Made by a program: the position numbers and the translations under genes. A stretch of DNA of 64,000 nt from an uncultured Ulvibacter sp. (GTDB lineage: Bacteria; Bacteroidota; Bacteroidia; Flavobacteriales; Flavobacteriaceae), in contig CAJXZB010000003.1 of assembly GCA_913063405.1 (NCBI GenBank), positions 1 to 64,000 on the forward strand, given 5' to 3'. The notes under the pieces were generated by a model. The model was not told the DNA's origin, did not search any database, and saw only the letters and a program-made list of their open reading frames with translations. Shown one piece after another: positions 8,382 through 19,348 of this stretch (the first letter of the stretch is position 1; every line of letters starts with the position of its first letter).

Positions 8382-8416
8382 TTGCCCCCCCCCAGCCACC
8401 TAAAAATTATTTTAGG
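8382..8416 (+). promoter_or_regulatory. candidate promoter with C9 tract in the spacer and an inverted repeat
   Basis: TTG at 8382-8384 (-33-like) is followed by nine C residues (8385-8393). TATTTTAG at 8408-8415 is one mismatch from the TAnnTTTG -7 box, with a 23-base spacer. CCTAAAA / TTTTAGG (8399-8416) form a 7-bp inverted repeat overlapping the -7 box. The ATG of the giant adhesin gene is at 8444. Confidence 0.4.
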
Positions 8417-8443
8417 AGATATTAGAACCAAAACCTAATCGCC

Positions 8444-11400
8444 ATGAACAAACCTACTATTAAAAGATACCCCACGCTTCTTATAGTCTTACTTTTCGGT
8501 ATACAGTCCTTTGCCCAAAATTTTGTCCCATTTACACCTAGATTCGACCAAGATCTTAAAGGTGATATCGTTCTGATAGGAAATAACATTTTGGGTCCCA
8601 ATAATTACCCTTACAATAACAATACAACCTACAATCACAATGTAGATATGCAGTATATTGATATTGATGGGGACCCTTCAACCTTTAGTTCATCAAGCGC
8701 AGATTTAGTAATACCAAACCCAAACTGTTATATAATACAGCATGCTAGTTTGTATTGGGGAGCAGTGACCAAAGGCACTCAACCCTTTACCAATGTAAGG
8801 TTTAAGGGGCCAACTGGAGCATATAATGATATTACAGGAACAGTAATCTTTGACGCAAACGGAACTTCTGTTGACGGTGGCGATAGTTTTCCCTATGCTT
8901 GTTATGCAGATGTTACTTCCATTGTAACAAATTTAACAAACAATTTAGGAACGTATACGCTCGCGAATGTTTCGAGTGCTTTGGGAGAAACAGGTACTTT
9001 TAATCCATACAACGGAACAGGATATTCTTCAGGGTGGTCTCTTTTTGTGGTGTATGAAGACCCTACGCTTCCAGGAAAGTCCATCACTAGTTTTGATGGT
9101 TTTAGCGCCATTAGTGTTGCTGGAAATAATCCAAACTTAGATATTCCTGTTTCTGGTTTCAGAACAGTCCCGGCACCCGCACCTGTAAGAGCAAACTTTG
9201 CTTTTGCTACGTTAGAAGGAGATAAACCAATAACTGGTGATCGCTTAAAATTGAATGGAACTACACTTTCAGCAGTGGATAGACCAGCTAATAATTTCTT
9301 CAACAGTGCCGTAACTCAGATTAGTGCATTACCTGTTGATAATAGAAACCCTAATAGTACTAATACTCTTGGGTTTGACACGGGACTGATGAGTGTACCA
9401 AATCCAGGAAACACTGTGATTGCGAATGATGCTACTTCAGCTACTGTTAGATTGGAGACTAGCGGGGACACCTTTTTTCAATACTTTCTTGCCTTTGCCG
9501 TAGAAATAATTGAACCAAATATTGTACTCACCAAAATTGTTGAAGATGAGTTTGGGAATAACATTGGGGGTCAAACAGTGACCCTTGGGCAGGAATTAAA
9601 CTATGTGATAGGTTTTCAAAATACTGGAAACGATAATGCAACCAATTTTACCATAAGAGATATATTACCTATCAATATAATTTTCGACTACCCTACAGAT
9701 TTAGTGCTACCAACAGGGGTAACTGTATCTAGCTATGATCCTGCCACGCGAGAATTAATATTTGCTATTGAAAACTATCTGGTTGAAGAAAATGACCCAG
9801 TCTACGAAATTCGCATTGAGATCCAAGTTGTAGACACCTGTCAACAATTGGCCGAAGCATGTTCAGACCTTATTAATAACCAAGCATTTGCCACCTATCA
9901 AGGAACTCTTAACCCTACTTTTATTATTACGGATGATCCTAGCCACAGTTCAAATACAGGATGTCTTATTTCACCTCAAGCGACTAATTTTTTAGCTGAT
10001 CTTGATGACTGCGTGTTTACGCAAAATGAGATTCTTTGTGGTGAAAGTCTGGAATTGACAGCTGCAGATGGGTACGACTCTTACTCTTGGTCCACAAGTA
10101 TAACCGGAACTCCGGTTATAGGTACAACTCAAACGATAACCGTTACACAAACAGGAATTTATTATTCATTTAACACAGCGCTTGCCCCATGTAGGTCTAT
10201 TGTTCAAGAATATGATGTAACACTGTATGGCGGTAACATTACAAACCCTGTAATTCCATTTGCAGATGAGGTTGTGACCTGTCCTAATGACGGTAAGTTA
10301 TTACCAAATATATATTTATGCGGTGAAGACGACTTTAGAGAAGTAACAACGGATGTAGCGAGCGCAGTAACAATTATCTGGGAAAAGTTGAATGAATCTA
10401 GCTGTCCGCCTGTATCGAATACCGATTGCGCAAACGAAAACAACTCTTGTACTTGGGATCAAGTAGGTACTGGTGCCGACTATACTGCTAATACAGCGGG
10501 TCAATTTAGATTAACCATTAATTATGATGGTGGATGTTTCAACCAATTTTATTTTAATGTCTATCAAAACCTACTAGAACCTACAGTTACAGCAACTGAT
10601 ATTATTTGTACGACACCAGGAAGTATTACTGTAGGTAATGTGCCAAGCGGTTATGAGTATAGCCTTGATGGTGTTAACTATCAAAGCAGTAATTTCTTTC
10701 AAGTTACCACACCTGGATTGTATACCGTTTATGTACAGCAAGTTGGTGTTCCAGCAAATGCTTGTGTATTTACGGTTCCTGATGTTTTGATTAGAGCACG
10801 GGATTTTACTGTTTCAACTATCATTAATCAACCTCTTTGTAATGGGGATTTGGGTAGTATTTATTTAGCAGCTAATGATGCAGAACCTCAATATTTCTTT
10901 TCTCTTTACTTAGGTGGGGTTTTAGTCAATAGTGTAGGTCCTATTGTTGAAAACAATTATGCTTTTGAGAGCTTAAACCCAGGGACATATACGGCTATTG
11001 TAGAAACTGAGGATGGATGTACACATACAGAAACTATTACAATTATAGACCCTCCTTTATTAACAGTTACGGCAGCAATAACAATACCGTTAACTTGTAC
11101 TAATGGGGAGATTACAGTGTATCCACTAGGCGGTACAGCCCCATACTTTTATTTTGTAAATAGTACTACCGTTTTTCAAACCGTTCCTGAGATTGTAGTT
11201 ACAACCGCTGGTGTTTATAACATAACGGTTGTTGATTCTAATAACTGCAGCGCAGAAACTACCATTACAATTGAGGCAACGCTAGCACCAGAGTTCACTA
11301 TAGAGGTCACTGATATTCTATGCGCTAGCGCCGACACTGGAACGATAAATATTAATGTAACCAACCCCAATGGTAATAGTCTTCGGTATAGCATTGACGG

Positions 11401-14400
11401 AGGGTTAACATTTACTAACTCATCATTATTTACCGGGCTTGCCTCTGGTAATTACGATGTTGTGGTAGAATACACAATTGGTCCATCTGTATGTATCACA
11501 GACCCAGAAACCATTTCAATTAACGCAAATACAGCTATCTCTGGTATTGCCGAATTGATCGCGCCACATACCTGTATTTCTAATGGTTCTATTACGGTAA
11601 CGAATGTCATGGGAGGTACTCCTCCATATATGTACAGTATTGATGGTATTACGTTTCAATCAACCCCTACCTTTACTGACTTGACAGCTGGGACTTACAC
11701 TATTACTATAATGGATGCCAATGATTGTACCTTCATTACCAATGAAATTACAATCCCACCATTAGATCCACCCACAGATTTAATGTTCAGCAACTCTCCT
11801 CTAACGTGTCCATCAAATACGGTTACGATAACAATTACAGGAACCACGGGAGGAATAGCTCCTTTAGAATATCGGATTATTGCTCCCAGCACAGCCGTTA
11901 CTTCATATCAAAGTTCAAATATATTTGCGGACTTAGCTCCAGACTTATATACGTTTCGGGTTAGGGATGCCAATGATTGCATATACGACGAGTCATATCT
12001 CGTTGAGCCATTACCTACCATAGCTATTTTTAGCGAAACTTTGAATGATGTTAGCTGCGTTGGTGGAGCTGATGGTGCTGTTCAATTTGTGGTTTCAGGA
12101 ACTACATCTTTTGAATATAGTATCAATGGAAATACTCCAATAACAGGAACATCACCTATTATTTTAACCGGGCTTCCTGCTGGTAGTTATACGATAGTAG
12201 TGACCGATCTCACAACAAATTGTGAGGCCACAGATACCGCCCTAGTAGAGGAGCCAACAAACCCTTTGACAATTTCAATCGCAACATCACCTATTACTTG
12301 TATTGCTAGTGGTAATGCGATAATTGTAGCCTCAGGTGGATGGGGTGGATATACATATACACTTACACTTCCCGATGCGACAGTGTTAACTCCACAATCA
12401 ACGAACACCTTTTTAAATTTAACGCAAGCTGGAGTCTATTCAATTTCGGTAGAGGATGCCAATGGATGTATTGTTACTGACACATTCAGTTTAACTATTC
12501 CTAATCCGCCTACTGCGATTATTAGTACAACATCTGATATATGCTATGACACAAATGACAATGCAACAATTGAGGTGGAAGTAACTTCTGGCGAGGCACC
12601 ATTCGAGTTCAGTCTTAACGGAGGCCCGTTTGTATCCACCAATATATTTTCAAATTTAACTCCTGGTAGTTATACTATAACGGTTAGAGATGCATTTGGT
12701 TGCGAAACGACATTGCCTGCAATAATCATTGCACCACAATTACTAGTAGATGCCGTTTTAACCGAAGGTTTAGATTGTACTTCTTCTCCAGATGCACTTA
12801 TAACAGGAAACATTACAGGAGGTACAGCACCCTATACTAACGCAGTATCTGTAGACGGATCTCCGTTCACTCCTTTAGGAGCAACAAGTACGCCCTTCAA
12901 CTATACGACCGGAACCGCTGGTACGTATCAGTTTCAAATAACAGATGGTATCGGATGCACTGCCACCTCACCAATTATTACGGTTAATCCAATTTCTCTT
13001 CCTGTGATAGATGTTATTACGCAAACCCAACCTATATTGTGTAATGGAGATTTAAATGGAGCTATTGATATTACTATCGACCCTACTTCGGGGACACCTC
13101 CATTTCAAATTAATGTTTATAACGATACTACAGGTACAGACTACGGTACTCAAACTTCTGGATTGCCCGCTGGCACATATACCATAACTGTTACAGATGT
13201 TAATTCTTGTGTCGGCACAGACACTATTACCATAGTAGAACCAGACCCTATTGTAGTGGTTTACCATACGATCGATATAACCTGTGGACCCGGAGGTATT
13301 TCAAAAGGCTCTATCATAATTGATAGTGTTGTGGGAGGAACAGCTCCTTACAATTATTTCGTATGGAGTTCTAACGGATACTTTAATTCTGAGTTAAATG
13401 CAACTGGATCAACTTCGGTTAGTTTTGATATAGTTGATTTTGGGTTATATGAAATCAATATAGTCGATTCAAATGGATGTTCCGTTCTCTTTCAAGATGT
13501 GCTTGTTGCTTCTCCCCCAGACGATTTAGATATTGCTATTACAAGCACGGTAGACTGTACTTTAGGTGGCGAGGCAGTTGTGACCGTGAGTTCTATATTA
13601 GGAAGCACAGGGCCTTTTCACTTTGCTATTTATCAGGGTCCAGGTACTGTGTATCCATTACCTCCAGGAGCCTGGTTACCTGAAAATCCGCCAACTAGTC
13701 AATCTACTATTTTTACTGGCTTAACGCCAGGTGTTTCCTATACATTTATTGTATATGATGAATCTACCCTGTGTAGTTACTATGAACCCGCGTCCTTACC
13801 AATACCAACAAATTCATCCTTAACTACTACGGCCGTTAGTTCAGATAATATTACCTGTACTGGTAGTGCAGATGGCAATGTGTCTTTCACGGTAAATAGC
13901 GTATATGCTACGCCGGTAAACGTGAACTATGAAATCTTTGACTCCCTTTCTTTAATAACAACAGGGATTGCAGGAAATGGTATTGTACCAGCTGGTGGTT
14001 CATTGAATGTTCCAGATTTAGGCCCCTTACCTTTCGGTACCTATTTTGTTTTAGTTGAAGAAACTACAGGGCCTAATGCAGGTTGTGGTGTTGTAACAGC
14101 TCCTTTTTCTATTACAGAATCTGCCATTTTATTAAGTTTAACTACTACTATTGACCAGAATGCCAATTGCAATCCAAATTCCGGAGTAATTAGTGCCATA
14201 GCGCAAAATGGAACAGCTCCTTATTTATACCAATTAACAATCACCCCTGGAGTACCGTCTCCTACTGATCCATCTTGGAGTACAACCAGTGTTTTTAATG
14301 TAGATGCGGGGAATTATTATGTACATGCTTTAGATGCTTATGACTGTATTGTGACAAGCCCCGTACAAGTGGTTGGTACGGATCCTATTCCACAAATTGC

Positions 14401-17400
14401 AGCTGTAACAGCTAATCAATGTTCTACTCCTGAAGGACAATTCGAGATAGATGTTATTTTATCGGCATCAGGAATACCTCCATATAGTTTTAGTATTGAT
14501 GGTGGTGCTTTTCAAACCCAATCTACCCCTTTTACAATTTCAAATTTATCTTCAGGAACCCATACTGTAGAAGTGAATGATGCCAATGGATGTGGAAATC
14601 TAGTAACAGTTATTATTGAACCGCCAATAGGATTAACTCCTGCTGTCACAGCCTTACCAAGTTGTGATGATGATGATGGCGAAATAACAGTAACGGCGAA
14701 TGGAGGTACTGGCAACTATGCATATACCATTAGTCCAAATCCAACTTCAATAGTATTGACAGGAAACGTATTTTCGGGTGTACCGTCTGGGACCTATACA
14801 GTGACCGTTACCGATACAGTAACATTATGCCTTGAAAACGTTTCAGTTACCTTAGATAGTGCCACACCGGTTACTTTCAATACTGAAGTAACAAATGTAA
14901 GTTGCCAAGGTGGAACTGACAGCCAAATTATAATTAATTTACTTCCTAGCAATGACAACCCAATATATACTTATGAAATTGTCGCACCTATTATAGTATT
15001 ACCTCAAACCGGAAATATTTTTACTGGATTGCCCGCAGCAACTTATACAGTGCAGGTTACTTCGGGAAGAGGTTGTATTGCCACGGCAAATGTGACAATT
15101 AATGAACCATCACTATTAGAAGTGACAGGGAGTGCAACCCCTTTTGCTTGTACACCAGATAATACAACGTCTACATCTACAATAACAATTACTGAACTTG
15201 GAGGCACTGCCACTTACATTTATAGCATTGATGGGACTAACTATTTTAATACAAATGTGTTTGAAGTTCTTGATACAGGTGTTATTCAAATTATTACAGT
15301 TTATGTTAAAGATGCGAATAGTTGTATCGCAACAAATACTGTGACTATAGATCCATTACCAACTATTACTGCGGTTGCGGTAACTATCGTTACACCTATT
15401 GACTGCAACCAAACAGGATCTGTATCTATAAATGTTACCGGTGGTTCAGGTAATTTCGAGTACCAACTGTTACCAGATGGTCTTCCCCAAGCTTCAAATA
15501 TTTTTGATATACCAGGGCCTGGCACTTATTATTACCAAGTAAATGACTTGGACACCGATTGCTATTTTTTAACAGATCCTTTTATAGTTCCACCTTTTGA
15601 TGAAATTGATGCAATATTGACTGCAATAGAAGTAAACGATTGTTTTGGTGATACCAATGGCGAATTAGCATTAACTATTACCGAGTATAGTGGCGAATAT
15701 ACATACCAACTATTGGATGGAATTGGTACACCCATTGGAAGTCCAGTGATTGCTAATACATCAACAAATCCTCAGTTAATTACTGGATTGGCTTCTGGTA
15801 ATTATGCAGTGACTATCGTAGAAACCGAAACACCTTTTTGTACTACAACTTCTAATGTTGTAACCATTGGTTCACCTCCAACACCATTAACATTAGATGT
15901 TGCTGAAACATCGAACGTAACCTGTAACAACAACATAGGTGTAATAACAGCAATAGCCAATGGAGGAACGAGTCCTTATGAATATGAATTAACAGGCGAT
16001 GCTACTGTTTCTTATTCATCCAATAATATGTTTACAGACCTAAGTGCAGGAACCTATACTGTAAATACCAGAGATGCTAACGGATGCATTGAGACAGATA
16101 CTATCACACTAATGGAACCTGAACCTATTAATGCAGATTTTGTTCCTAGCACAACATTGTTGTCATGCTTTAACGATCAAGATGCGTCAATAAGTGTTCT
16201 TAATGTAACGGGCGGACAAGTGGGAAATTATATCTACACGCTTAACACTATTTCGCCAGTGCCGTCAAGCTCGGGACCTCAGTCTTCAAATATATTTGAA
16301 GAATTAGGTGCTGGTATATATTCGGTAACTATTACAGATGGGTTTGACTGTATCTTTACTTCATTACCGGTTACAATTAACCAACCAGATCCTATCATTT
16401 CAAGTTTAGTTGCTAACACAACACCAACTTGTTTAACAGATGCGGAACTTACGCTTAGTGCCGCAGGTGGAACAGGTACTTACGAGTATAGTGAAACTGT
16501 AGATTTCACCTCAGTGTTAGGTACATTTACAACTTCGATTACATTTCCTGTTTCTCCAGGTGTCTATAATTACTATGTAAGGGACGCCAATGAATGTATT
16601 GCTAATGTCTCTAACGAGATCACTATAGACCCACTTCCTACTCTTCAGGTAAATTTAGTTTCTACCAATCCAGAAATAAACTGTTCAGGTGATAACACTG
16701 GAGTTATTGAAGCAACTGCTATCGGTGGCCTTGGTGATTATGTATATATTTTACAAGATTTATTAGGGAACACAATACCTGCTGACCAAAACACTCCGGG
16801 AACATTCATAGGCCTAACAATAGGTAGTTATGTAGTTTATGTTGAAAGCGGTGATTGTTTAAATACTTCAGAAGAAATAACCATTACAGAACCTGATACT
16901 GCTTTAGACACAACATTTGAGGTTACTGATGTTCTTTGTAACGGTGAAAACAACGGTAGATTAGAAATCCTTGCAAATGGAGGGTCAGGTATTATTAAAT
17001 ATGCCATTTCGCCTCAATTGGATCAGTTTTTTGAAACCAATGTATTCGAAAATCTTGCGCCTGGAGCTTATGATGCAATAGTGCAAGATCAGTTAGGGTG
17101 TTTTGTAACGTTCAATTTTGAAATTTTGGAACCGCTTCCAGTTTTAATTACCATTGTTGCAGATTCGACTATTCCAGAAATTTGCGAAGGAGATCAAGAT
17201 GGCTTTTTTAGCATTGATATTGAAGGTGGAACTCTTCCCTATAGTGTAAGTCTAGATGATTATGATGGGGATTATTTTACAGGAGAACTAGACCAAACTA
17301 TATTTGATTTTAACGACTTAAACGGTGGTGATCATATTGTCTACATTCGTGATAGTCTAGGATGTGAGTCTGAATGGAATATTACTTTTCCTGAATCCGT

Positions 17401-18121
17401 TTTCATAGACCCAAGTATTGATTTAGAAGTCCAATGTATCGATAATGTAACTACTAATGTGGTTACCGTTAGCGTAGATGAGAACCTTGTGGACATTTCG
17501 CAACTGCAATATTCTTTAAATGAAGATGACTTCCAAAGCAGTAATGTATTTACAAACTTGCCTCCAAGCACGGACAACTATATCACAGTAAGGCATGTCA
17601 ATGGCTGTGTTAAAACAACAGAATTCTTTGATATTGAAACATTCGCTCCAGTAGAATTATCATTGGAAGAAGGAGAGCTAAATGAAATTGTGGCCAATGC
17701 AATTGGTGGTACAGAAGACTATATTTTTACAATGAATGGTGTCGATTATGGTACTGAAAATACATTTACAATCACAGCGTCTGGAACCTTTGAAGTTACC
17801 GCAACCGATAGCAATGGTTGTATGGCAATTGTGGTAATTACTAAAGATTTCATTGACCTCTGTATCCCCAATTATTTTACACCTAACGGTGATGGTGCAA
17901 ATGACGGGTGGACTATAGGATGTGCACCTAATTACCCAAATCTTATGTTCTCGATATATGACCGCTATGGTCGTAAAGTTGTAACCTTACGTGCAGGGCA
18001 AAAATGGAATGGAACCTACAATAATGCCCAACTCCCTACTGGAGATTATTGGTATGTCGTAGAAACCGACGTAGAAGGCAATAAACGAGACTTTGTAGGT
18101 CATTTTACACTATATAGATAG
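8444..18121 (+). CDS. giant SprB-like gliding/adhesin protein, T9SS type B, 3225 aa
   Basis: A signal peptide ends QSFAQ (residue 25). Residues to about 350 form a conserved N-terminal region containing HASLYWGAVTKG. A DUF11-like module (IVLTKIVEDEFGN...) spans roughly 360-470. From about 530 to 3100 the protein is tandem SprB-type repeats of about 75-90 residues, each with a Cys near the start, GGTxPYxYSIDG in the middle and LxxGxYTxxVxDxNGC at the end. The last ~90 residues are the CHU_C type B sorting domain (NYFTPNGDGANDGW...). SprB of Flavobacterium is the cell-surface adhesin moved by the gliding motor. A gliding or attachment role is inferred. An SprF gene follows 40 bp downstream. Confidence 0.9.
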   Translation: MNKPTIKRYPTLLIVLLFGIQSFAQNFVPFTPRFDQDLKGDIVLIGNNILGPNNYPYNNNTTYNHNVDMQYIDIDGDPSTFSSSSADLVIPNPNCYIIQHASLYWGAVTKGTQPFTNVRFKGPTGAYNDITGTVIFDANGTSVDGGDSFPYACYADVTSIVTNLTNNLGTYTLANVSSALGETGTFNPYNGTGYSSGWSLFVVYEDPTLPGKSITSFDGFSAISVAGNNPNLDIPVSGFRTVPAPAPVRANFAFATLEGDKPITGDRLKLNGTTLSAVDRPANNFFNSAVTQISALPVDNRNPNSTNTLGFDTGLMSVPNPGNTVIANDATSATVRLETSGDTFFQYFLAFAVEIIEPNIVLTKIVEDEFGNNIGGQTVTLGQELNYVIGFQNTGNDNATNFTIRDILPINIIFDYPTDLVLPTGVTVSSYDPATRELIFAIENYLVEENDPVYEIRIEIQVVDTCQQLAEACSDLINNQAFATYQGTLNPTFIITDDPSHSSNTGCLISPQATNFLADLDDCVFTQNEILCGESLELTAADGYDSYSWSTSITGTPVIGTTQTITVTQTGIYYSFNTALAPCRSIVQEYDVTLYGGNITNPVIPFADEVVTCPNDGKLLPNIYLCGEDDFREVTTDVASAVTIIWEKLNESSCPPVSNTDCANENNSCTWDQVGTGADYTANTAGQFRLTINYDGGCFNQFYFNVYQNLLEPTVTATDIICTTPGSITVGNVPSGYEYSLDGVNYQSSNFFQVTTPGLYTVYVQQVGVPANACVFTVPDVLIRARDFTVSTIINQPLCNGDLGSIYLAANDAEPQYFFSLYLGGVLVNSVGPIVENNYAFESLNPGTYTAIVETEDGCTHTETITIIDPPLLTVTAAITIPLTCTNGEITVYPLGGTAPYFYFVNSTTVFQTVPEIVVTTAGVYNITVVDSNNCSAETTITIEATLAPEFTIEVTDILCASADTGTININVTNPNGNSLRYSIDGGLTFTNSSLFTGLASGNYDVVVEYTIGPSVCITDPETISINANTAISGIAELIAPHTCISNGSITVTNVMGGTPPYMYSIDGITFQSTPTFTDLTAGTYTITIMDANDCTFITNEITIPPLDPPTDLMFSNSPLTCPSNTVTITITGTTGGIAPLEYRIIAPSTAVTSYQSSNIFADLAPDLYTFRVRDANDCIYDESYLVEPLPTIAIFSETLNDVSCVGGADGAVQFVVSGTTSFEYSINGNTPITGTSPIILTGLPAGSYTIVVTDLTTNCEATDTALVEEPTNPLTISIATSPITCIASGNAIIVASGGWGGYTYTLTLPDATVLTPQSTNTFLNLTQAGVYSISVEDANGCIVTDTFSLTIPNPPTAIISTTSDICYDTNDNATIEVEVTSGEAPFEFSLNGGPFVSTNIFSNLTPGSYTITVRDAFGCETTLPAIIIAPQLLVDAVLTEGLDCTSSPDALITGNITGGTAPYTNAVSVDGSPFTPLGATSTPFNYTTGTAGTYQFQITDGIGCTATSPIITVNPISLPVIDVITQTQPILCNGDLNGAIDITIDPTSGTPPFQINVYNDTTGTDYGTQTSGLPAGTYTITVTDVNSCVGTDTITIVEPDPIVVVYHTIDITCGPGGISKGSIIIDSVVGGTAPYNYFVWSSNGYFNSELNATGSTSVSFDIVDFGLYEINIVDSNGCSVLFQDVLVASPPDDLDIAITSTVDCTLGGEAVVTVSSILGSTGPFHFAIYQGPGTVYPLPPGAWLPENPPTSQSTIFTGLTPGVSYTFIVYDESTLCSYYEPASLPIPTNSSLTTTAVSSDNITCTGSADGNVSFTVNSVYATPVNVNYEIFDSLSLITTGIAGNGIVPAGGSLNVPDLGPLPFGTYFVLVEETTGPNAGCGVVTAPFSITESAILLSLTTTIDQNANCNPNSGVISAIAQNGTAPYLYQLTITPGVPSPTDPSWSTTSVFNVDAGNYYVHALDAYDCIVTSPVQVVGTDPIPQIAAVTANQCSTPEGQFEIDVILSASGIPPYSFSIDGGAFQTQSTPFTISNLSSGTHTVEVNDANGCGNLVTVIIEPPIGLTPAVTALPSCDDDDGEITVTANGGTGNYAYTISPNPTSIVLTGNVFSGVPSGTYTVTVTDTVTLCLENVSVTLDSATPVTFNTEVTNVSCQGGTDSQIIINLLPSNDNPIYTYEIVAPIIVLPQTGNIFTGLPAATYTVQVTSGRGCIATANVTINEPSLLEVTGSATPFACTPDNTTSTSTITITELGGTATYIYSIDGTNYFNTNVFEVLDTGVIQIITVYVKDANSCIATNTVTIDPLPTITAVAVTIVTPIDCNQTGSVSINVTGGSGNFEYQLLPDGLPQASNIFDIPGPGTYYYQVNDLDTDCYFLTDPFIVPPFDEIDAILTAIEVNDCFGDTNGELALTITEYSGEYTYQLLDGIGTPIGSPVIANTSTNPQLITGLASGNYAVTIVETETPFCTTTSNVVTIGSPPTPLTLDVAETSNVTCNNNIGVITAIANGGTSPYEYELTGDATVSYSSNNMFTDLSAGTYTVNTRDANGCIETDTITLMEPEPINADFVPSTTLLSCFNDQDASISVLNVTGGQVGNYIYTLNTISPVPSSSGPQSSNIFEELGAGIYSVTITDGFDCIFTSLPVTINQPDPIISSLVANTTPTCLTDAELTLSAAGGTGTYEYSETVDFTSVLGTFTTSITFPVSPGVYNYYVRDANECIANVSNEITIDPLPTLQVNLVSTNPEINCSGDNTGVIEATAIGGLGDYVYILQDLLGNTIPADQNTPGTFIGLTIGSYVVYVESGDCLNTSEEITITEPDTALDTTFEVTDVLCNGENNGRLEILANGGSGIIKYAISPQLDQFFETNVFENLAPGAYDAIVQDQLGCFVTFNFEILEPLPVLITIVADSTIPEICEGDQDGFFSIDIEGGTLPYSVSLDDYDGDYFTGELDQTIFDFNDLNGGDHIVYIRDSLGCESEWNITFPESVFIDPSIDLEVQCIDNVTTNVVTVSVDENLVDISQLQYSLNEDDFQSSNVFTNLPPSTDNYITVRHVNGCVKTTEFFDIETFAPVELSLEEGELNEIVANAIGGTEDYIFTMNGVDYGTENTFTITASGTFEVTATDSNGCMAIVVITKDFIDLCIPNYFTPNGDGANDGWTIGCAPNYPNLMFSIYDRYGRKVVTLRAGQKWNGTYNNAQLPTGDYWYVVETDVEGNKRDFVGHFTLYR

Positions 18122-18161
18122 TTCACCCCACGAACTTAACCGTTATAACAAACTTATTCTT

Positions 18162-19148
18162 ATGAAAAATATACTAAAATACCTGCTCCTAATAATTGTA
18201 ATCCAAAGCCACGGTCAAGAACTTAACTTACCTGTTTTTACTCAGTATTTAGCGGATAATGATTTTGTAGTGTCTCCAACTTTTGCAGGAATTGGCGATA
18301 ATTTTAGAGTCAGGGTCAATGGGCTAACACAATGGGTTGGGATTAAAAATGCGCCGCAAAATATGGCATTGTATGCAGACATTAGGTTGGGAAATCGTTC
18401 TGGTGCTGGAATATCTGCCTATAGTGATAGAAACGGGAATACACGCCAACAAGGAGTAAAATTTTCTTTCGCCCATCACCTTATATTAGATTATAAGACA
18501 AAGCAATACTTATCTTTTGGATTGTCATATAACATCAATAGCTTCAGGATTGCTATTGAAAATTTCGAAACTACCTATGAAAATCCTACTATAGACCCCT
18601 ATGTTACAGATGATCGTGCCATTATAAATAATAACTTCGATGTAGGTGCGCTTTATAGATTTAGAAGTTTTTGGTTAAGCGCTAATGCAAATAATATTCT
18701 ATCAAAAGATATAGATTCCTTTGATGAAATAGAACCAAAATCCCTTCTTAATCTCCAATTTTATTCTGGTTATGTGATTAAAAGTTCTAACAACTCTGAT
18801 TATGAACCCTCCGCTTATATTCAGGTATTTACTAATGATGGAAGATCCAGTACCGATTTAAATTTTAAGTATAGAAAATACAATGGAAATGATGATTTCT
18901 ACTGGATAGGAGCCTCCTATCGTTTTTTGAATGACCAGATCATGGTACCTTTAAATGTTGGTCCTATGGCGGGTTTTAAAAAATCAGTATTCTATGTTGC
19001 CTACGCATATCAATTAACACTTAACGACTTAACAGGCTATAATTCTGGCACTCATGCAATTACCCTTGGTGTTGATTTATTCCAATCATTGAGTGATTGT
19101 GAATGCACAAAGGGAAAATATGACCCGGGTGACAAACTGTGGCAATAA
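18162..19148 (+). CDS. PorP/SprF-family T9SS membrane protein, 328 aa
   Basis: Short signal peptide (to about residue 19), then the PorP/SprF signature LPVFTQYLADNDFVVSPTFAG and a barrel of alternating strands to the end, with no extra domains. The length is normal for SprF. It lies 40 bp after the giant adhesin and precedes a strong terminator, so the two form an adhesin/SprF pair in which SprF probably assists export or anchoring of the adhesin in the outer membrane. A Cys pair near the end (DCECTKG) is unremarked in the family as far as I know. Confidence 0.88.
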   Translation: MKNILKYLLLIIVIQSHGQELNLPVFTQYLADNDFVVSPTFAGIGDNFRVRVNGLTQWVGIKNAPQNMALYADIRLGNRSGAGISAYSDRNGNTRQQGVKFSFAHHLILDYKTKQYLSFGLSYNINSFRIAIENFETTYENPTIDPYVTDDRAIINNNFDVGALYRFRSFWLSANANNILSKDIDSFDEIEPKSLLNLQFYSGYVIKSSNNSDYEPSAYIQVFTNDGRSSTDLNFKYRKYNGNDDFYWIGASYRFLNDQIMVPLNVGPMAGFKKSVFYVAYAYQLTLNDLTGYNSGTHAITLGVDLFQSLSDCECTKGKYDPGDKLWQ

Positions 19149-19171
19149 CAATTGCCTCGTTAGTCAAATTG

Positions 19172-19207
19172 AAAAACCCACCCCACTTTAAAGTGGGATA
19201 GGTTTTC
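19172..19207. terminator. hairpin terminator after the SprF gene
   Basis: CCCACTTTAAAGTGGG (19182-19197) is a perfect self-pairing stem, extended by aaaacc and ggtttt on the outside (19173-19178 and 19201-19206). It is near-symmetrical and could serve both the adhesin/SprF transcript and the converging arginine operon. Confidence 0.75.
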
Positions 19208-19348
19208 AACAATAAATATAGGCCGATCTATTTACTTCCTAAAAGTTGCAATTTCTTGGCCCTTAGTAACGTAATTTTCTAAAGAGGTTCATAAATAATA
19301 ATAAATTTTACAACCTAATCTCAAGTATAATATAGTAAACTCATTAAA

